A stretch of 64,000 nucleotides of DNA from Gordionus sp. m RMFG-2023 (taxonomy: Eukaryota > Nematomorpha > Gordioida > Chordodea > Parachordodidae): assembly GCF_954871325.1 (NCBI RefSeq), contig NC_088775.1, positions 17,213,561 through 17,277,560 on the forward strand, given 5' to 3'. Every line of letters begins with the position of its first letter. Within the stretch, counting starts at the first letter, position 1. The notes under the pieces were generated by a model, which was not told the DNA's origin, ran no database searches, and saw only the letters and a list, made by a program, of their open reading frames with translations. This document shows positions 11,640-22,871 of the stretch, piece after piece. A program made the position numbers and the translations under genes.

Positions 11640-14373
11640 GGGGTCGGATAAATTATTTGGGAGGTTATCTATTAAATTTTGAGATGAAATAGGACAAAAT
11701 TTATTGCTGTAAAAATTAATACTTTTATTATAGTATTATTATAATGCAATTCATCGACAATCTATATATTGCATACAATCCTACACATTGTTTTCCAAAT
11801 AAACTATCCTTTTAAATGTAATTTAAAAGGTTTAGATATTTCAGCAAGGTCATAATGCCATAATAATTAATTCATTGTAAATAATTGAGGTTTTAATTGA
11901 ATTTATTATCTAAAAAATAAATTCTTTCACAAAATATCGATAGTTGGTAGTAGAGATAGATTAATTTAAGTTATCCTTTATAAATTATTTGAAAAGAGTA
12001 TCAATAAATAAATAGGTGAAAATAATGATAAAGAGACACCGCCGCCGAAGTTGGCGGGAATTTTTTAGGGGGATAGGCAAAGGTTTTTGAAAGCGGTTTT
12101 CATCCAGTGAAAATTATGTCATGTAGACGCTTGAGACACCGCCGCCGAAGGCGGAACTAATTTTTTAGGGAGGTAGGAAAAGGTTTTTGAAGGGGGTTTG
12201 CATCCAGTGAAAATCCTGTCATGAAGACGCTGCGTATAATGTTCTTAGATGGGATGGGGATCAGGCATGCTGACCAGCCGGAAAGGGGAATCGAATCAGG
12301 GAGATTGCGGTCATGAGGTGAGGGACAAAGATAAAAGGGTGTAAAGGACCGATTTAAAAAAAAAAATTTCAAGGTCATTGAAAAATCAACGGGTTTTTCT
12401 TTTCCAGAAAGGACAAAGAAAAAATATGATATACTAATATCTAACTTTTTATAACTATTGAATTTTTCTATGAATATATACATTTTTAAATTAAATTGTA
12501 TACTTTCCAATATATATTGTCTCTCAACAAGATGGGCTAAATAAATAAATAAAAAACAAACTATGGTGTCTAAAAGGGAATCTTGTCCTAATTATCGATG
12601 TTAACATTTATGAAAATACATGTTTTCGCAAATTAATTAAAGCCTATGTATCTTATTTCATAACATGTTATATCGCTTATGTTTATTTGAGGAATTTGTT
12701 TTATAAGTAATGGGAATCTAAGACTTTAGTAGAATGAATATAAAAATTGTATTCAAGAACCTGTATTATATTTTGTTTTGTAAATATGGAATGGGGAAAG
12801 GTGATTAAAATTTTAACCGTTAATACCTCATGGAAACATAAGGAAGTAGGAGTTTTTATAGTTTTTTTTTAAAGTTGTTGTTAAAAGGGAAAAATAATGA
12901 GATATAGAAAATGATTTAAGGTAAGCTTAATTGATATTTATATATTATACAAAGCATTAAAGAATTGAAGATCATATACATTTTTTCTAAAGTTGAATAG
13001 GAATGAAGGTCTGTAAGTGAATAAGAATGTGGATAAGATTTAGAAAGAAAGAAAATATATTTTCTCTTTTTTATATTAAAGTTGTTTGTTTCTTTTAATT
13101 AAAATTTTTTTTAAATTGAGGAAAATATGTGAGATGAATAAGATAGGGATTTGTGATAGAGGAAGGTTGAGATTGGAAAGGGAACGGGGATAGTGATTTT
13201 ATATGAGTTTCATGAATCAAGGTTTTCTTATGAAAAATAAAAATTGTTTCTAGGTAGAAATGTTGAGAAAATTATAGTAAATTAGGGCAATGGAGTGATT
13301 TATTAGAGAGGGTTGGGGATTGGCAAGGAGAACCAAAAGAGTTTTGTTTTTAATTAAAATTTCTTCTAAGAAGTATTCTTTTATATAAAATTTCTTAAAT
13401 AGTTTTGTTTTTTTGCTTATTTTATTAAAGCTTTTTTTAATTTTTCGGAAGACATTAATAAAATGCCCATAATCAACTGGTAAGTTGTAAACTATTTTAT
13501 AATTTTTTTATATTAAATTATGAAATGTTAAGTTATTTTTTTTTAGGAAAAAAATTTAGAAAGTGGAGTAATATTTTAGGTAGAAATTACTGATTTAAAT
13601 AAAAAGATATTAGAGAGTGAAGTAATATTTTTGATGAGATAACATTTATAAAATTAATTTAATTTTTTTTTTGTGGAAAAAATTGAAAGGGGAATTAATA
13701 TTTTGTGAGGTAAATCTTTATATAAGTGCTAATATTTTGTGAGGTGGGTTTTTATAAAAAAAAAATAAAAATATAGAAAAGATACAGGGGGAGAGAATTA
13801 AAAGAGTAAATTAATACGTTGTGAGGTAATTTGAATAAGAGTGAATTTATATTTGGGTTTAGGTATATTGTTTTCATTTAGAGTTATATAGATTTAGGGA
13901 CCTCTATGCTTAGGGCTGACTACTACTATAAGTAATGATATGGAGCCCTTGGTCAGCAAGTGGAGGCTAATGTCTAAAGATCCAGATGTATGCAACCCCC
14001 GAGTCAGGAGAGTGGAGACCCAGTTGGTGCCGCCGCTGAGATTGGAGGTCAACGTTCACTGCTTTCGCTGCAGAGTAGATTGGTAATTTCGGAGGGATTG
14101 ACCGCAGGTAAGTGTACCCTGGAGGAGGGAAGTAAATGCCGGAGAGACAGAGAATGGGGTCAAGTACGTGGGGGACGCATCAGGAATTCAGGCAACATCT
14201 CAACAACGAAGGCCGTCGGTATTGGAGGTCACGGGCAGACAGGCGGTTACACACGAAGAACTCTTGGAATTTGGAGTAGGGACGCAGGAATTGGAAGAAT
14301 TATTTAGGTCAGAGACCCTTGCGCCTTCTATGGGGAACTTTGGAGTGAGGAATGATAGATATGTCATGATTCA
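11640..14373. other. Interior of the gypsy fossil without recognisable pol; GC-richer block at its end
   Basis: From 11640 to 13900 the sequence is AT-rich and shows no coding domain apart from a tandem duplication at 12033-12232. From about 13930 to 14370 the base composition becomes markedly richer in G and C. Plus-strand frames read, for example, VTGRQAVTHEELLEFGVGTQ. This block ends just before the 3' LTR and could be a remnant of an extra 3' reading frame or of gag. I cannot assign it to a family. Confidence 0.4.
12033..12232. repeat. Tandem duplication, 100-bp unit
   Basis: Two adjacent 100-bp units each begin 'gagacaccgccgccgaag' (12033 and 12133) and each contain 'catccagtgaaaat' and 'gtcatg(t/a)agacgct'. 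The units differ at several positions, so the duplication is not recent. Confidence 0.8.
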
Positions 14374-14474
14374 TGATTGATGTTTTTTAATTATTATTTT
14401 GATATAATTTTTTGTGTAAATTCATTATGTTTATATCACGCGCAATAATCTGGTTTGATAACATCGGCTCATTT
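14374..14474 (+). repeat. 3' LTR of the outer gypsy fossil, first part
   Basis: Matches the first third of the 5' LTR at 5844, including 'tgtgtaaattcattatgttt' and 'cacgcgcaataatctggttt'. It stops at the target duplication 'gctcattt' of the hAT-like copy C, beyond which the LTR resumes at 27957. Confidence 0.75.
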
Positions 14475-14725
14475 CATAGGTGTAGCCAGGATATTCCTAA
14501 GGGGGGATTAGAAATATACTGGGGGCTTCGCCCCCAGACCCTATTTCGGCGGGCCTTCGGCCGGGTTACCTTAATCTATATATAGTCATAAAATATTTTT
14601 ACAAGGTAGGAGGTTAATTTTAATGAAAAAAATAAGCCTGGAACAAATATGAAATATATTTTTATTGTTATATAAAATATAATAAATTACTTGTATATAC
14701 ATTAAAAAGCATGGTAATAATTTAT

Positions 14726-15235
14726 CGTATCAGGTCAATTCAGCTTTATCGCGAAACACTTTTTCGCGAAACTTTTATAGCGAATGTCGTTTATCGCGAA
14801 GGAATTTTATAGCGAAGGTAATATTGCGAAACCAATTCCGCGAATTTTTTTCCGCGAAACATTTATAGCGAAGACAATATGAACTTATTATCGCGAATTT
14901 ATTTCCGCGAAACCTTAACCGCGAATACTTTATAGCGAATACATTCTAGCTAAACTTTGATCGCGAACTCGTTATAGCGAATTTATTTTCGCGAAACTTT
15001 AACCGCGAATACTTTATAGCGAATACATTTTGGCGAAACTTTGATCGCGAACTCATTATAGCGAATTTATTTCAGCAAAACCTAAACCGCGAATACTTTA
15101 GAGCGAATACATTTTAGCGAAACTTTGATCGCGAACTCGTTATAGCTAATCGCGAACCATTTATAGCGAATTTTCTACCGCGAATGTATTTGCGCGAAAT
15201 TATTATAGCGAGCGCATGACCGCCAAAATTGAGAA
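14726..15235 (+). repeat. Left GCGAA array of the MULE
   Basis: About 29 copies of GCGAA within roughly 480 bp, as (t/a)cgcgaa or tagcgaa, with spacers of about 10-15 bp such as 'attttatagcgaa' and 'aaccgcgaatactt'. A longer sub-repeat of about 65 bp (gcgaatactttatagcgaatacattt...) recurs three times between 14930 and 15125. The array starts directly after the terminal TCAATTCAGC. Confidence 0.85.
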
Positions 15236-17890
15236 TTCATTTAAAGTGAAATTGATATATTCAATATCAATTTACCAACCGAAGTTTCTTAAATCATAAA
15301 CGCGAATGTTTTAAGAATATTTTATTACTTATTGTTTATTTAATAAGCATGTAACCTCTATCTGATGTGATAGAAAATATATTAGTCTTCCTGGTCTCAG
15401 TCACTCATGGTTGTAAGTATGGAGCGGACATTTTGGGTTAAGTTTTTACCAGAATAAGTTAACCCTGCCCCCAACATAAAATTTTAAAGTGTGCTTTATG
15501 TCATTTAAATGAAATACTTATTTTCCAAAAAAAAAATATACTGAAAGCTAAGAATTTTTTATTGATTTTCTCAGATTATTTTTAAAAATTATAGAAGATT
15601 TTACTGATAATTAATACCTCCTAATTACAATTTTTAGATAATGCACATCGATATAAATTTCTGATATAATAGTAACTAACTCATTTGAATATTTTGATAT
15701 AAATAGAAATAACTGCAAAGTGATGATTAATCAAAAGAAAATTTCAAAATATTCTATTGGATTGCATAAATTTGTAATATTTATTAAGAATAAATTATGG
15801 ATATAAATCATTAGATCTTCAGTTATTTTAGTTTTTATTTTTGCTGATTTCACAAGTCTAACTAAACAATATAAAAATTAAAAAACGTAAAATAGTTTTC
15901 ATCATTTTTTAAAATAATACCAGTTCAATTTAAATCACAGCGTTTTTACGAAAACACCGCTAAACGCTTCTACTCAATTTGTAAGCACTTTTACTTATTA
16001 TTTTTTCTAATAAAATGGAATTTAAAAAAAATCAGGATTTTTTGAAAATAAATAGAAAATGTTCCAAATCAAGAAAATAAAGATATTCCAATATCGGGAA
16101 ACCAGGGCAAAATGGAGTGTTTACTTATTTACTCTTACATATTTTACCACGACAAGGATGAAGGGGGGGGGTTTGTTAGAAACAATTTAAAAAGTATATA
16201 AATGAAGGATAATAAAAAATAATTATAAAATGTGGCTATATTTTAATTGATTAAATAGGTGTGTGTCTGTGTGTCTTATTCAATTTTCTCATTTTATAGA
16301 TTGCAAAATTTTTTAGTGAGCTAAATTAGATTATTTTTAATGACGTAAAAAAAATAAAAATAATTTTTAAAAAAATATAACCAAAAAAATGATGTATTTT
16401 AATTTTAGTTTTATTTTTATTATTCATGACATGACATGAAGCCACCCAACAAGCTCAATTACATTGTTATCAAATCAAATGAGAATGTAGTATATTAAAA
16501 AAAGTTAACCAAATGCCAATATTTAAATAATTAATAACCTTAAGGAATTTTAGAATTATAATATAAACAAAATTAATTCAACCAATTTTTTCCCAAATTT
16601 TTATAACAAGGTCTATATCGTAACTTGAACTGCGAACTCATTAAAGGAGTATCATTGAAATTAGAGGGGGGATAGTTAGTTATGAAATAATTATTATTAT
16701 TTGAATAAAATTGGAAAGGGATGAATGGTATTTTCTTTTTTTAATTATTTATATTTGGTAGGAGCTTAAAAGTTTTGAGAGGGTTGATATCATTTATAGA
16801 TATGTATACAAGCCCCTGATTATATTCTCCGCAGTCCTTTTCTTAAGTTAAAATAGGAAATGATATAGCAAGTATTCTTATTTTAATAGATCCCTTTAGG
16901 TCATATTTTTTTATATCTAATTTACATATAGAATAAATATCCTTACAAAATAAAATTCATTATAAAAAGTTTTTTAAAAAATGATTTTTTTATTTATTGA
17001 ATATGTGAAGGAAGTAGAGCATTGCCATATCATATCGTCTAAACCAATAGTTTGTTTGTGAAATATATAACTGAATGTAAAATTTTAAAAGAATCACTAA
17101 TTTGGACAAAGACTGGTTAAAAATAACCATGGAAAAAAACATCGGACAAATACACCCCAATATAAAAAAATTTACATGCTTTAATAAATAAAAGGAAAAT
17201 GTAATCCATGTTTTAAACTTTGCCCTTTAGTGTAATACTTGAGTGTTATTTTATAATAATATTTTTCTAATATTGTTGCTCATCAAAAATGATCATATTT
17301 GTAAGGAAAAACAACTATATGACTCAAGGGCTAGGAATATTAGTTTTAAAATAATTTTATAATGCATGACGAAAGGTAGTTATTTTTGAAATTTAATTGT
17401 GGGATTGATGTGGTGGAGAAAGACTGCGTCACATATAAAAGAATTTGTAAATCTGCGTCACATATAAAAGAATTTGTAAATACTCTCATAAAATCTGTAT
17501 CTTGATGAATGAATCTGTATGTAGCTAGCTAAATTTTATACCAAGTAGACCTTCCTATATTTTTGTCACAAAAAATAATGCAAATATAAAAAATTTGAGA
17601 CTATTATATAAAAACAAATAAAATTTTTATTATTGTAGATAAGAATTTTAAAAAATTAAACATTCAATGTTATATTAATAGCGATTCCTTTAAGATAATC
17701 TAATCTTGATCGATTTTCGAAGTCAGAAACAATTGTTACTATTCTCGCATGTAGATTTCGATATTTTTTTCTCGTGGTAGAGGGTGTTTCACCAGAATTA
17801 TATTGAACAATTTTTAACTCTGTCAACCCTTGTTGTTTTTTTAAGCCTAGAATATAAATTATATAGTTTATTAGTAAATCTTTATACTTT

Positions 17891-18970
17891 TTAAATCATT
17901 TTAAAATAATAGATACATAGATAACTAAATTTCCACATGTTTGGATGGTAACTTGTTAGGAGGGAACTAAAGCATCTATGCCACCCTTCAACCGCGTTGT
18001 TGGTTTTCGCTTCACCGTTCGGAGTTGATTGTTAACAATTCCATAGTTCTATATTAAACAAAGCAGGTAGTCTGCCTCTTCCAAACGTTTTACCAACGTA
18101 AGCTTTTTCAAAAGTTTCAATTAAAGGCTGAAGTAACAATTGATTATTAGAATAAAATTCTGAGTTTATTAGTAATTCAAATGTTTCAACTACATTTAAG
18201 GATGGCACAAATGCCAAGCAAACCATAATTCTAAGTTGTATATTAAATTCCACATCTGTTTTATATTTCTGGATATTTTTGAATGTTTCGCCAAAAGGAT
18301 TGGCCAAAATGGAAATGGCAACATTTGTGTTGCGAACTGGGAAACACTTCATTGAAAGCTTTTACACTGGCCATTTCAAAATCCGTCATAATTTTTTTTG
18401 GAGTTGATATTAAGTTGTCACCTATAACAGTAAATATTCTTTTATATGTTTCATAATCCTTTCTATTGGTCAATATATATATGAGAGGTAAAACGTTTTT
18501 ATTTTTAATCCCATGAATTGTATAAATTTGCGTAAATAAAGGTGGCGACGATTTAAATGTACCATCAGAAAACCAATGTTCGCATGAAGCTAAGAAGTTA
18601 TGAAATCCTCATACTTATCTGTAATTGAATATTTATGCGGAATTACCAGCTCAATAAGGCTGCTAGGATTCGTAGGTGCAAAACTGTTTGAACTCCGCGT
18701 TCGGTAAATTATACGTTTCATAAGATTCGGTGATGGTAGTGCCATTGATAAGGAATCACTTAATTGAGATACGTGTTTCGCCACAATAAAGTTGGAGTTT
18801 CCATAGTATTATTCAAAGATTCAAAGCTTCATTCTTAATTGAATTGATTATTTTTAATGGTTTCCATTTCGATTGGATTTTCTGGATGATTGTGTATTTC
18901 TTTATTATCTTTTATCTTACCATTTTTTTTTGTAAGTCGTACTGGACATTTAAATATCTTGATTAATGCA
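17891..18970 (-). pseudogene. MULE transposase with FLYWCH-like zinc finger, broken
   Basis: Read on the minus strand, an N-terminal segment KCPVRLTKKNG...HNHPENP (18.87-18.96 kb) resembles the end of a FLYWCH zinc finger. A linker follows (PSPNLMKRIIYRTRS, 18.6-18.75 kb). The MULE catalytic domain then shows EHWFSDGTFKSSPP near 18.56 kb, YTIHG, and IMTDFEMASVKAFNEVFP near 18.35-18.4 kb, with HKCCHFHFGQSFWRN after it; the aspartates of SDGTF and TDFE are plausible catalytic residues. The C-terminal part carries NNAVEGWHRCFSS and HPNMWKF, ending at 17891. Frames change near 18.3 and 18.6 kb and there are in-frame stops near 18.03 and 18.82 kb, so it is inactive. Confidence 0.85.
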
Positions 18971-19242
18971 TCTATAATAATTAGTATCTGAGACTACTTT
19001 ATCCAGGCGGATCAAAATTTTTTAAGTTTAAGATCTCCTGCTTGATAACATATTTTATAAGACTCCAAAATAAAGAGGAAAAAATGGCGAAAATATTTAT
19101 AATTTATAACCAAAGGAATGGCATCAGCCAGACGAGAAAATTTTTTTTTTAAATTTCGGCAATACTTTTTTTTTTAATAGTTATAATTTGTCAAATATGT
19201 CATTAATTATTGGTTAATTTTTAGTGTAGCTATTTTTACAGT

Positions 19243-19797
19243 AATGTTGTGGACTTTATTCATCTACACTGTTTATGAATAGTGACTGCCAAAACCACGG
19301 TTGTGCATTTGACCAATCAAATATGGTTAAAATAAAATAAATATTTTTTTATATTGAATATCATCATTTTCTTTAATATTTTTTAATCAATATTTTACAA
19401 TTATTTAAGCGTTAATAAGAATCCATATCAAAATATTATATTTAAATTAATTGAGATTAATGCCGAGATATTATACTAAAATTTTTATCACCCCCCCCCC
19501 CCTCACCCTCTAAATAAACAGAAAAGATAAAAAGATATCTATAAAGATCGTAAAATAATAAGATTAAAAAATATTTTAAATTGGGCTTTATTTCACTTAG
19601 ATGTAATTTATTTTTGAATTGCCATTCAAAATTGACATTCTAAACAATAATGTTGTGAACTTTATTCATCTACACGGTTTATGAATAGTGACTGCCAAAA
19701 CCACGGTTGTGCATTTGACCAATCAAATATGGTTAAAATAAAATAAATATTTTTTTATATTGAATATCATCATTTTCTTTAATATTTTTTAATCAAT
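19243..19797. repeat. Direct repeat of about 150 bp, 406 bp apart, inside the MULE
   Basis: A block containing 'ctttattcatctacac' and 'gactgccaaaaccacggttg' occurs at 19243-19393 and again at 19649-19797 with very few differences. The 255 bp between them holds a 13-bp C run. Part of that spacer (gatatctataaagat, aataagatt) resembles sequence near 52.45-52.50 kb, next to the second MULE. This is either a recent segmental duplication or a small element with terminal direct repeats. Confidence 0.7.
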
Positions 19798-20679
19798 TTT
19801 CTTTTTGTCTAAATTTTCAGTCGATTTCTGTTTTAGTAATATTATTGACACAAATCGACCAATTTTTTTCTGAAGAAGAAGAAGTAGATCTAGGAATTGT
19901 TAGTAATGTTACTTCTCTTAATGGCCATGGTGTTCAAAACTAATTTCATTGCTTGAGATTGAAATCTGATTGTTTCTTATGGAAGTTACTGCTTTCTCTA
20001 TGATTTTCTATTAAACAAGCCTCTTTTATTTCTGAAATTTATGATATAACTTGAAATATTTTGATCACCACCTTGGATGCCTAATCCTTTTATAATATTA
20101 CATACTTCATTAAATTTACTATGATTAAAATGCTCTCCTTAATATTAGGAACTCAATAAATAGCAGCAATGTGAACACATGTATTTATATCGTTTTTCTT
20201 TTCAAACATATTTTTATATTCAGATCTTATAGAATATTTGACCATTTGACCAGGTCAAATATTCCCCCGTTCAATTTCCGTCAAAATCTAGTCATTTGAC
20301 TGGTCAATTGACTGACTTGCTAACCCTGGCCAAAATTGATTGATAAATTTATAAATATTAAGTCATCCCCAGATATCAATTTCGCCAGTAAATATCAAGA
20401 TTTAACTAATAAACTCAATGATTAATATATTGATAAAGCTGAGTTCCTTGTGCGCAATTATATAAAATAAGAACTTCGAAGAAAAGGATAGGATAGCGAA
20501 AAAAGTGTATTTCAATAACAAATTTCATAAACCAGATCTAAGTTTATTAATCATTATATAAATTTTTTAAGGTTAAAAGAAAATCAAACTATGTGAATTA
20601 AAAAAATATTATTCAAATAATATAATTATAAAAAAATGATTCAAAATAAATTAGTCATAATTAGCAATTATCGCGATAT

Positions 20680-21474
20680 TAAATTCTCTATAATATCTTC
20701 GCGATATGTTTCGCGAAATAATTGTCGCTACATTGTCTTCGCGATTTGGGTTTAACGATTTGGGTTTCGCGATTTGGGTTTCGCGATTTGGGTTTCGCGA
20801 TTTGGGTTTCGCGATAATAACTTCGCTATAAAATTTTCGCGATTATTGATTCGCGATTAAAGTTTCGCGGTAATGTATTCGCTTTAAAGGTTTCGCGATA
20901 AAAGTTTCGCTATAAAATTTTCGCGATAATAACTTCGCTATAAAATTTTCGCGATTATTGATTCGCGATTAAAGTTTCGCGGTAATGTATTCGCTTTAAA
21001 GGTTTCGCGATAAAAGTTTCGCTATAAAATTTTCGCGATTATTGATTCGCGATAAAAGTTTCGCGGTAATGTATTCGCTTCAAATGTTTCGCGATAAAGG
21101 TTTCGCTATAAAATCTTCGCGATTATTGATTCGCGATAAAAGTTTCGCGGTAATATATTCGCATTAAAGGTTTCGCGATAAAGGTTTCGCTATAAAAAAT
21201 TAGCGATATTTGTTTCGGTGATATTGTATTCGCGTTAATATATTCGCTATAAAGGTTTCGCGATAAAGGTTTCGCGATAAAGGTTTCGCGATAAAGGTTT
21301 CGCGATAAAGGTTTCGCGATAAAGGTTTCGCGATAAAGGTTTCGCGATAAAGGTTTCGCGATAAAGGTTTCGCTATAAAAAATTCGCGATATTTGTTTCG
21401 CGATATTGCATTCGCGGAATAGTATTCGCTATTATGGATTCGCGATAAAAGTTTCGCTGAATTGACATGGAACC
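20680..21474 (-). repeat. Right TTCGC array of the MULE
   Basis: About 50 copies of TTCGC within roughly 780 bp, in inverse orientation to the left array. Sub-blocks have fixed 14-bp periods: 'gggtttcgcgattt' four times near 20.75-20.81 kb, and 'ggtttcgcgataaa' eight times in a row near 21.25-21.37 kb. Longer units of about 120 bp also recur (20.82-21.05 kb). The array ends GTTTCGCTGAATTGACATGG at the element border. The periodic blocks look freshly amplified. Confidence 0.88.
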
Positions 21475-22105
21475 ATAATTTATTCCAAACAAGTATAAGA
21501 AATTTATTTATAAAAAGTAAGTAGACATATAGTTGATATTCCTCTATTATATAGAATTAGTTACAAAATACTAGGTAATATTATACTCCTACAAACATAT
21601 TTGACAGTTAGAGAATATATTACAGTTATTATTTTAACAAATTTTTCTAATCATTGCTCTTGATATTAAATATAGCAACAGTTTACATTCAATTATTTAA
21701 CGCCATCTATTTATTTTATTAAAAACTAATCTTCATATTATTCATCCCACAATGTCTTTAAAAGATATTTTCTGATGTCCTTATCAATATTTTTTAGTTT
21801 CTGTAAAATATATAATTCGCTATATTGGTAAAAATTACTTGATTTTCATGATAATTGATAAAATTAGATATACTGTAAGTCTACAACATATAATATTCCA
21901 CTGTTTGTATTGTGCTTTAATTTTTTATTTAATTTATGATTTAATTTTATCAATAGTTTTATAATTATATTTTACTTTTATTAAGATAAATAAATTAAAA
22001 TTACTCACTTTATAAAAAATTATATTTGATATATTATATTATTTAGTAATTTTATGGATCTATTATTAATAATTATAATACATTTCACTTTTGTCTTAAA
22101 ACTTA

Positions 22106-22360
22106 TGTTACATTATTCTAATTACAATATAAATTTTATTTTTTGTTATAATCTAATTTTATTTTATAAACGGCGTAACCTTACTTTTTTAATATTATTT
22201 TACTTTTTTGTATTTCGTTTTATATTCTAATTTATATTTTAGAAAATGTATATATACCTTTAGAAAAGAAAAAGAAAGGAGTTAATAAAATATATTTTTT
22301 ATTTAATAAAGTTAATAAAACATATTTATTATTTACCGGCACTTAATTCATGTTACTCTG
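22106..22360 (+). repeat. 5' LTR of the inner gypsy element
   Basis: Begins TGTTACATTATTC and runs to about TTCATGTTACT. It is almost identical to the copy at 27259-27515. The exact 3' edge is uncertain by a few bases because the two LTR copies differ there. Confidence 0.88.
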
Positions 22361-22525
22361 CCCCAGTTTTGGCAAAAGAAACTCGCCTCATGGAAATTTT
22401 TTTTTTTAATAAAATTTTTTTCCCTTTGAATATGATTAATAAAAAAAATTATAAAATGGTACAAACAATTCTATATAAGATGGATAAAAAAAGGGTAAGT
22501 CATTTCAAAATTATTTTCATCAATT

Positions 22526-22762
22526 ATGTTCGCCTTCAAACTACTAATTGTACCCCATCAAATTTCCATCTACGATATTTTATTTAAGTTAACTTATAAT
22601 TCCGATGTCAACTTTTATAGGATAAACGGTAAGGAGGATGTACTGTTTGAATTTATGAATTTAAGAGACATGATAAATTGCTTTGAATTATTAAACGGGA
22701 AACACTATATTTATGGCGATAGTGATTTCATTGAATTAATTTGTATATTCGTTAAATCATAA
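22526..22762 (+). pseudogene. Small upstream reading frame of the inner gypsy element
   Basis: Between the 5' LTR and the gag-like region lies a short frame containing NGKEDVLFEFMNLRD and CFELLNGKHY. The pattern of a hydrophobic strand followed by FELLNGK is faintly like the second half of an RNA-recognition motif, but the usual first strand is not obvious. It may simply be the N-terminal part of the gag-like region. I do not claim a function. Confidence 0.3.
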
Positions 22763-22871
22763 ATAGTTATACCAAAACTTGAATTAATAAAATAATAAAT
22801 GTTATAATTGTTTATTTATGTGTCTTATTAATTAAATATGGAAATTAAACACACATAAGATCCCTAAGTTA

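Larger units (their letters stand above)
14726..21474 (-). mobile_element. Mutator-like element (MULE) with long GCGAA-motif terminal arrays
   Basis: A 6.75-kb DNA transposon bounded by an exact 9-bp target duplication, 'ataatttat' (14717-14725 and 21475-21483), the size typical of Mutator. The right terminus, reverse complemented, reads GGTTCCATGTCAATTCAGC. The left reads CGTATCAGGTCAATTCAGC. A second element ends in a fuller version, GGTATCAGGTCAATTCAGC (52338). Each terminus runs into an array of GCGAA-type motifs in opposite orientation. A FLYWCH/MULE transposase remnant lies on the minus strand at 17.89-18.97 kb. The interior at 15.24-17.89 kb is AT-rich with no gene I recognise. The segment at 19.8-20.3 kb has weak, unassigned coding character. 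Confidence 0.9.

Noticed and set aside
12157-12510. 117-codon minus-strand frame
   Set aside because: It overlaps the 100-bp tandem duplication and AT-rich filler and has no recognisable motif.
18032-18784. Minus-strand frames as a host gene
   Set aside because: They match a FLYWCH/MULE transposase and lie inside a bounded Mutator-like element, and the frame is broken.
14726-21474. The regularly spaced GCGAA motifs looked at first like a CRISPR-type array
   Set aside because: Repeats are short and degenerate, spacers are themselves repetitive, the two arrays are inverted to each other, and they end at transposon termini with a 9-bp duplication.
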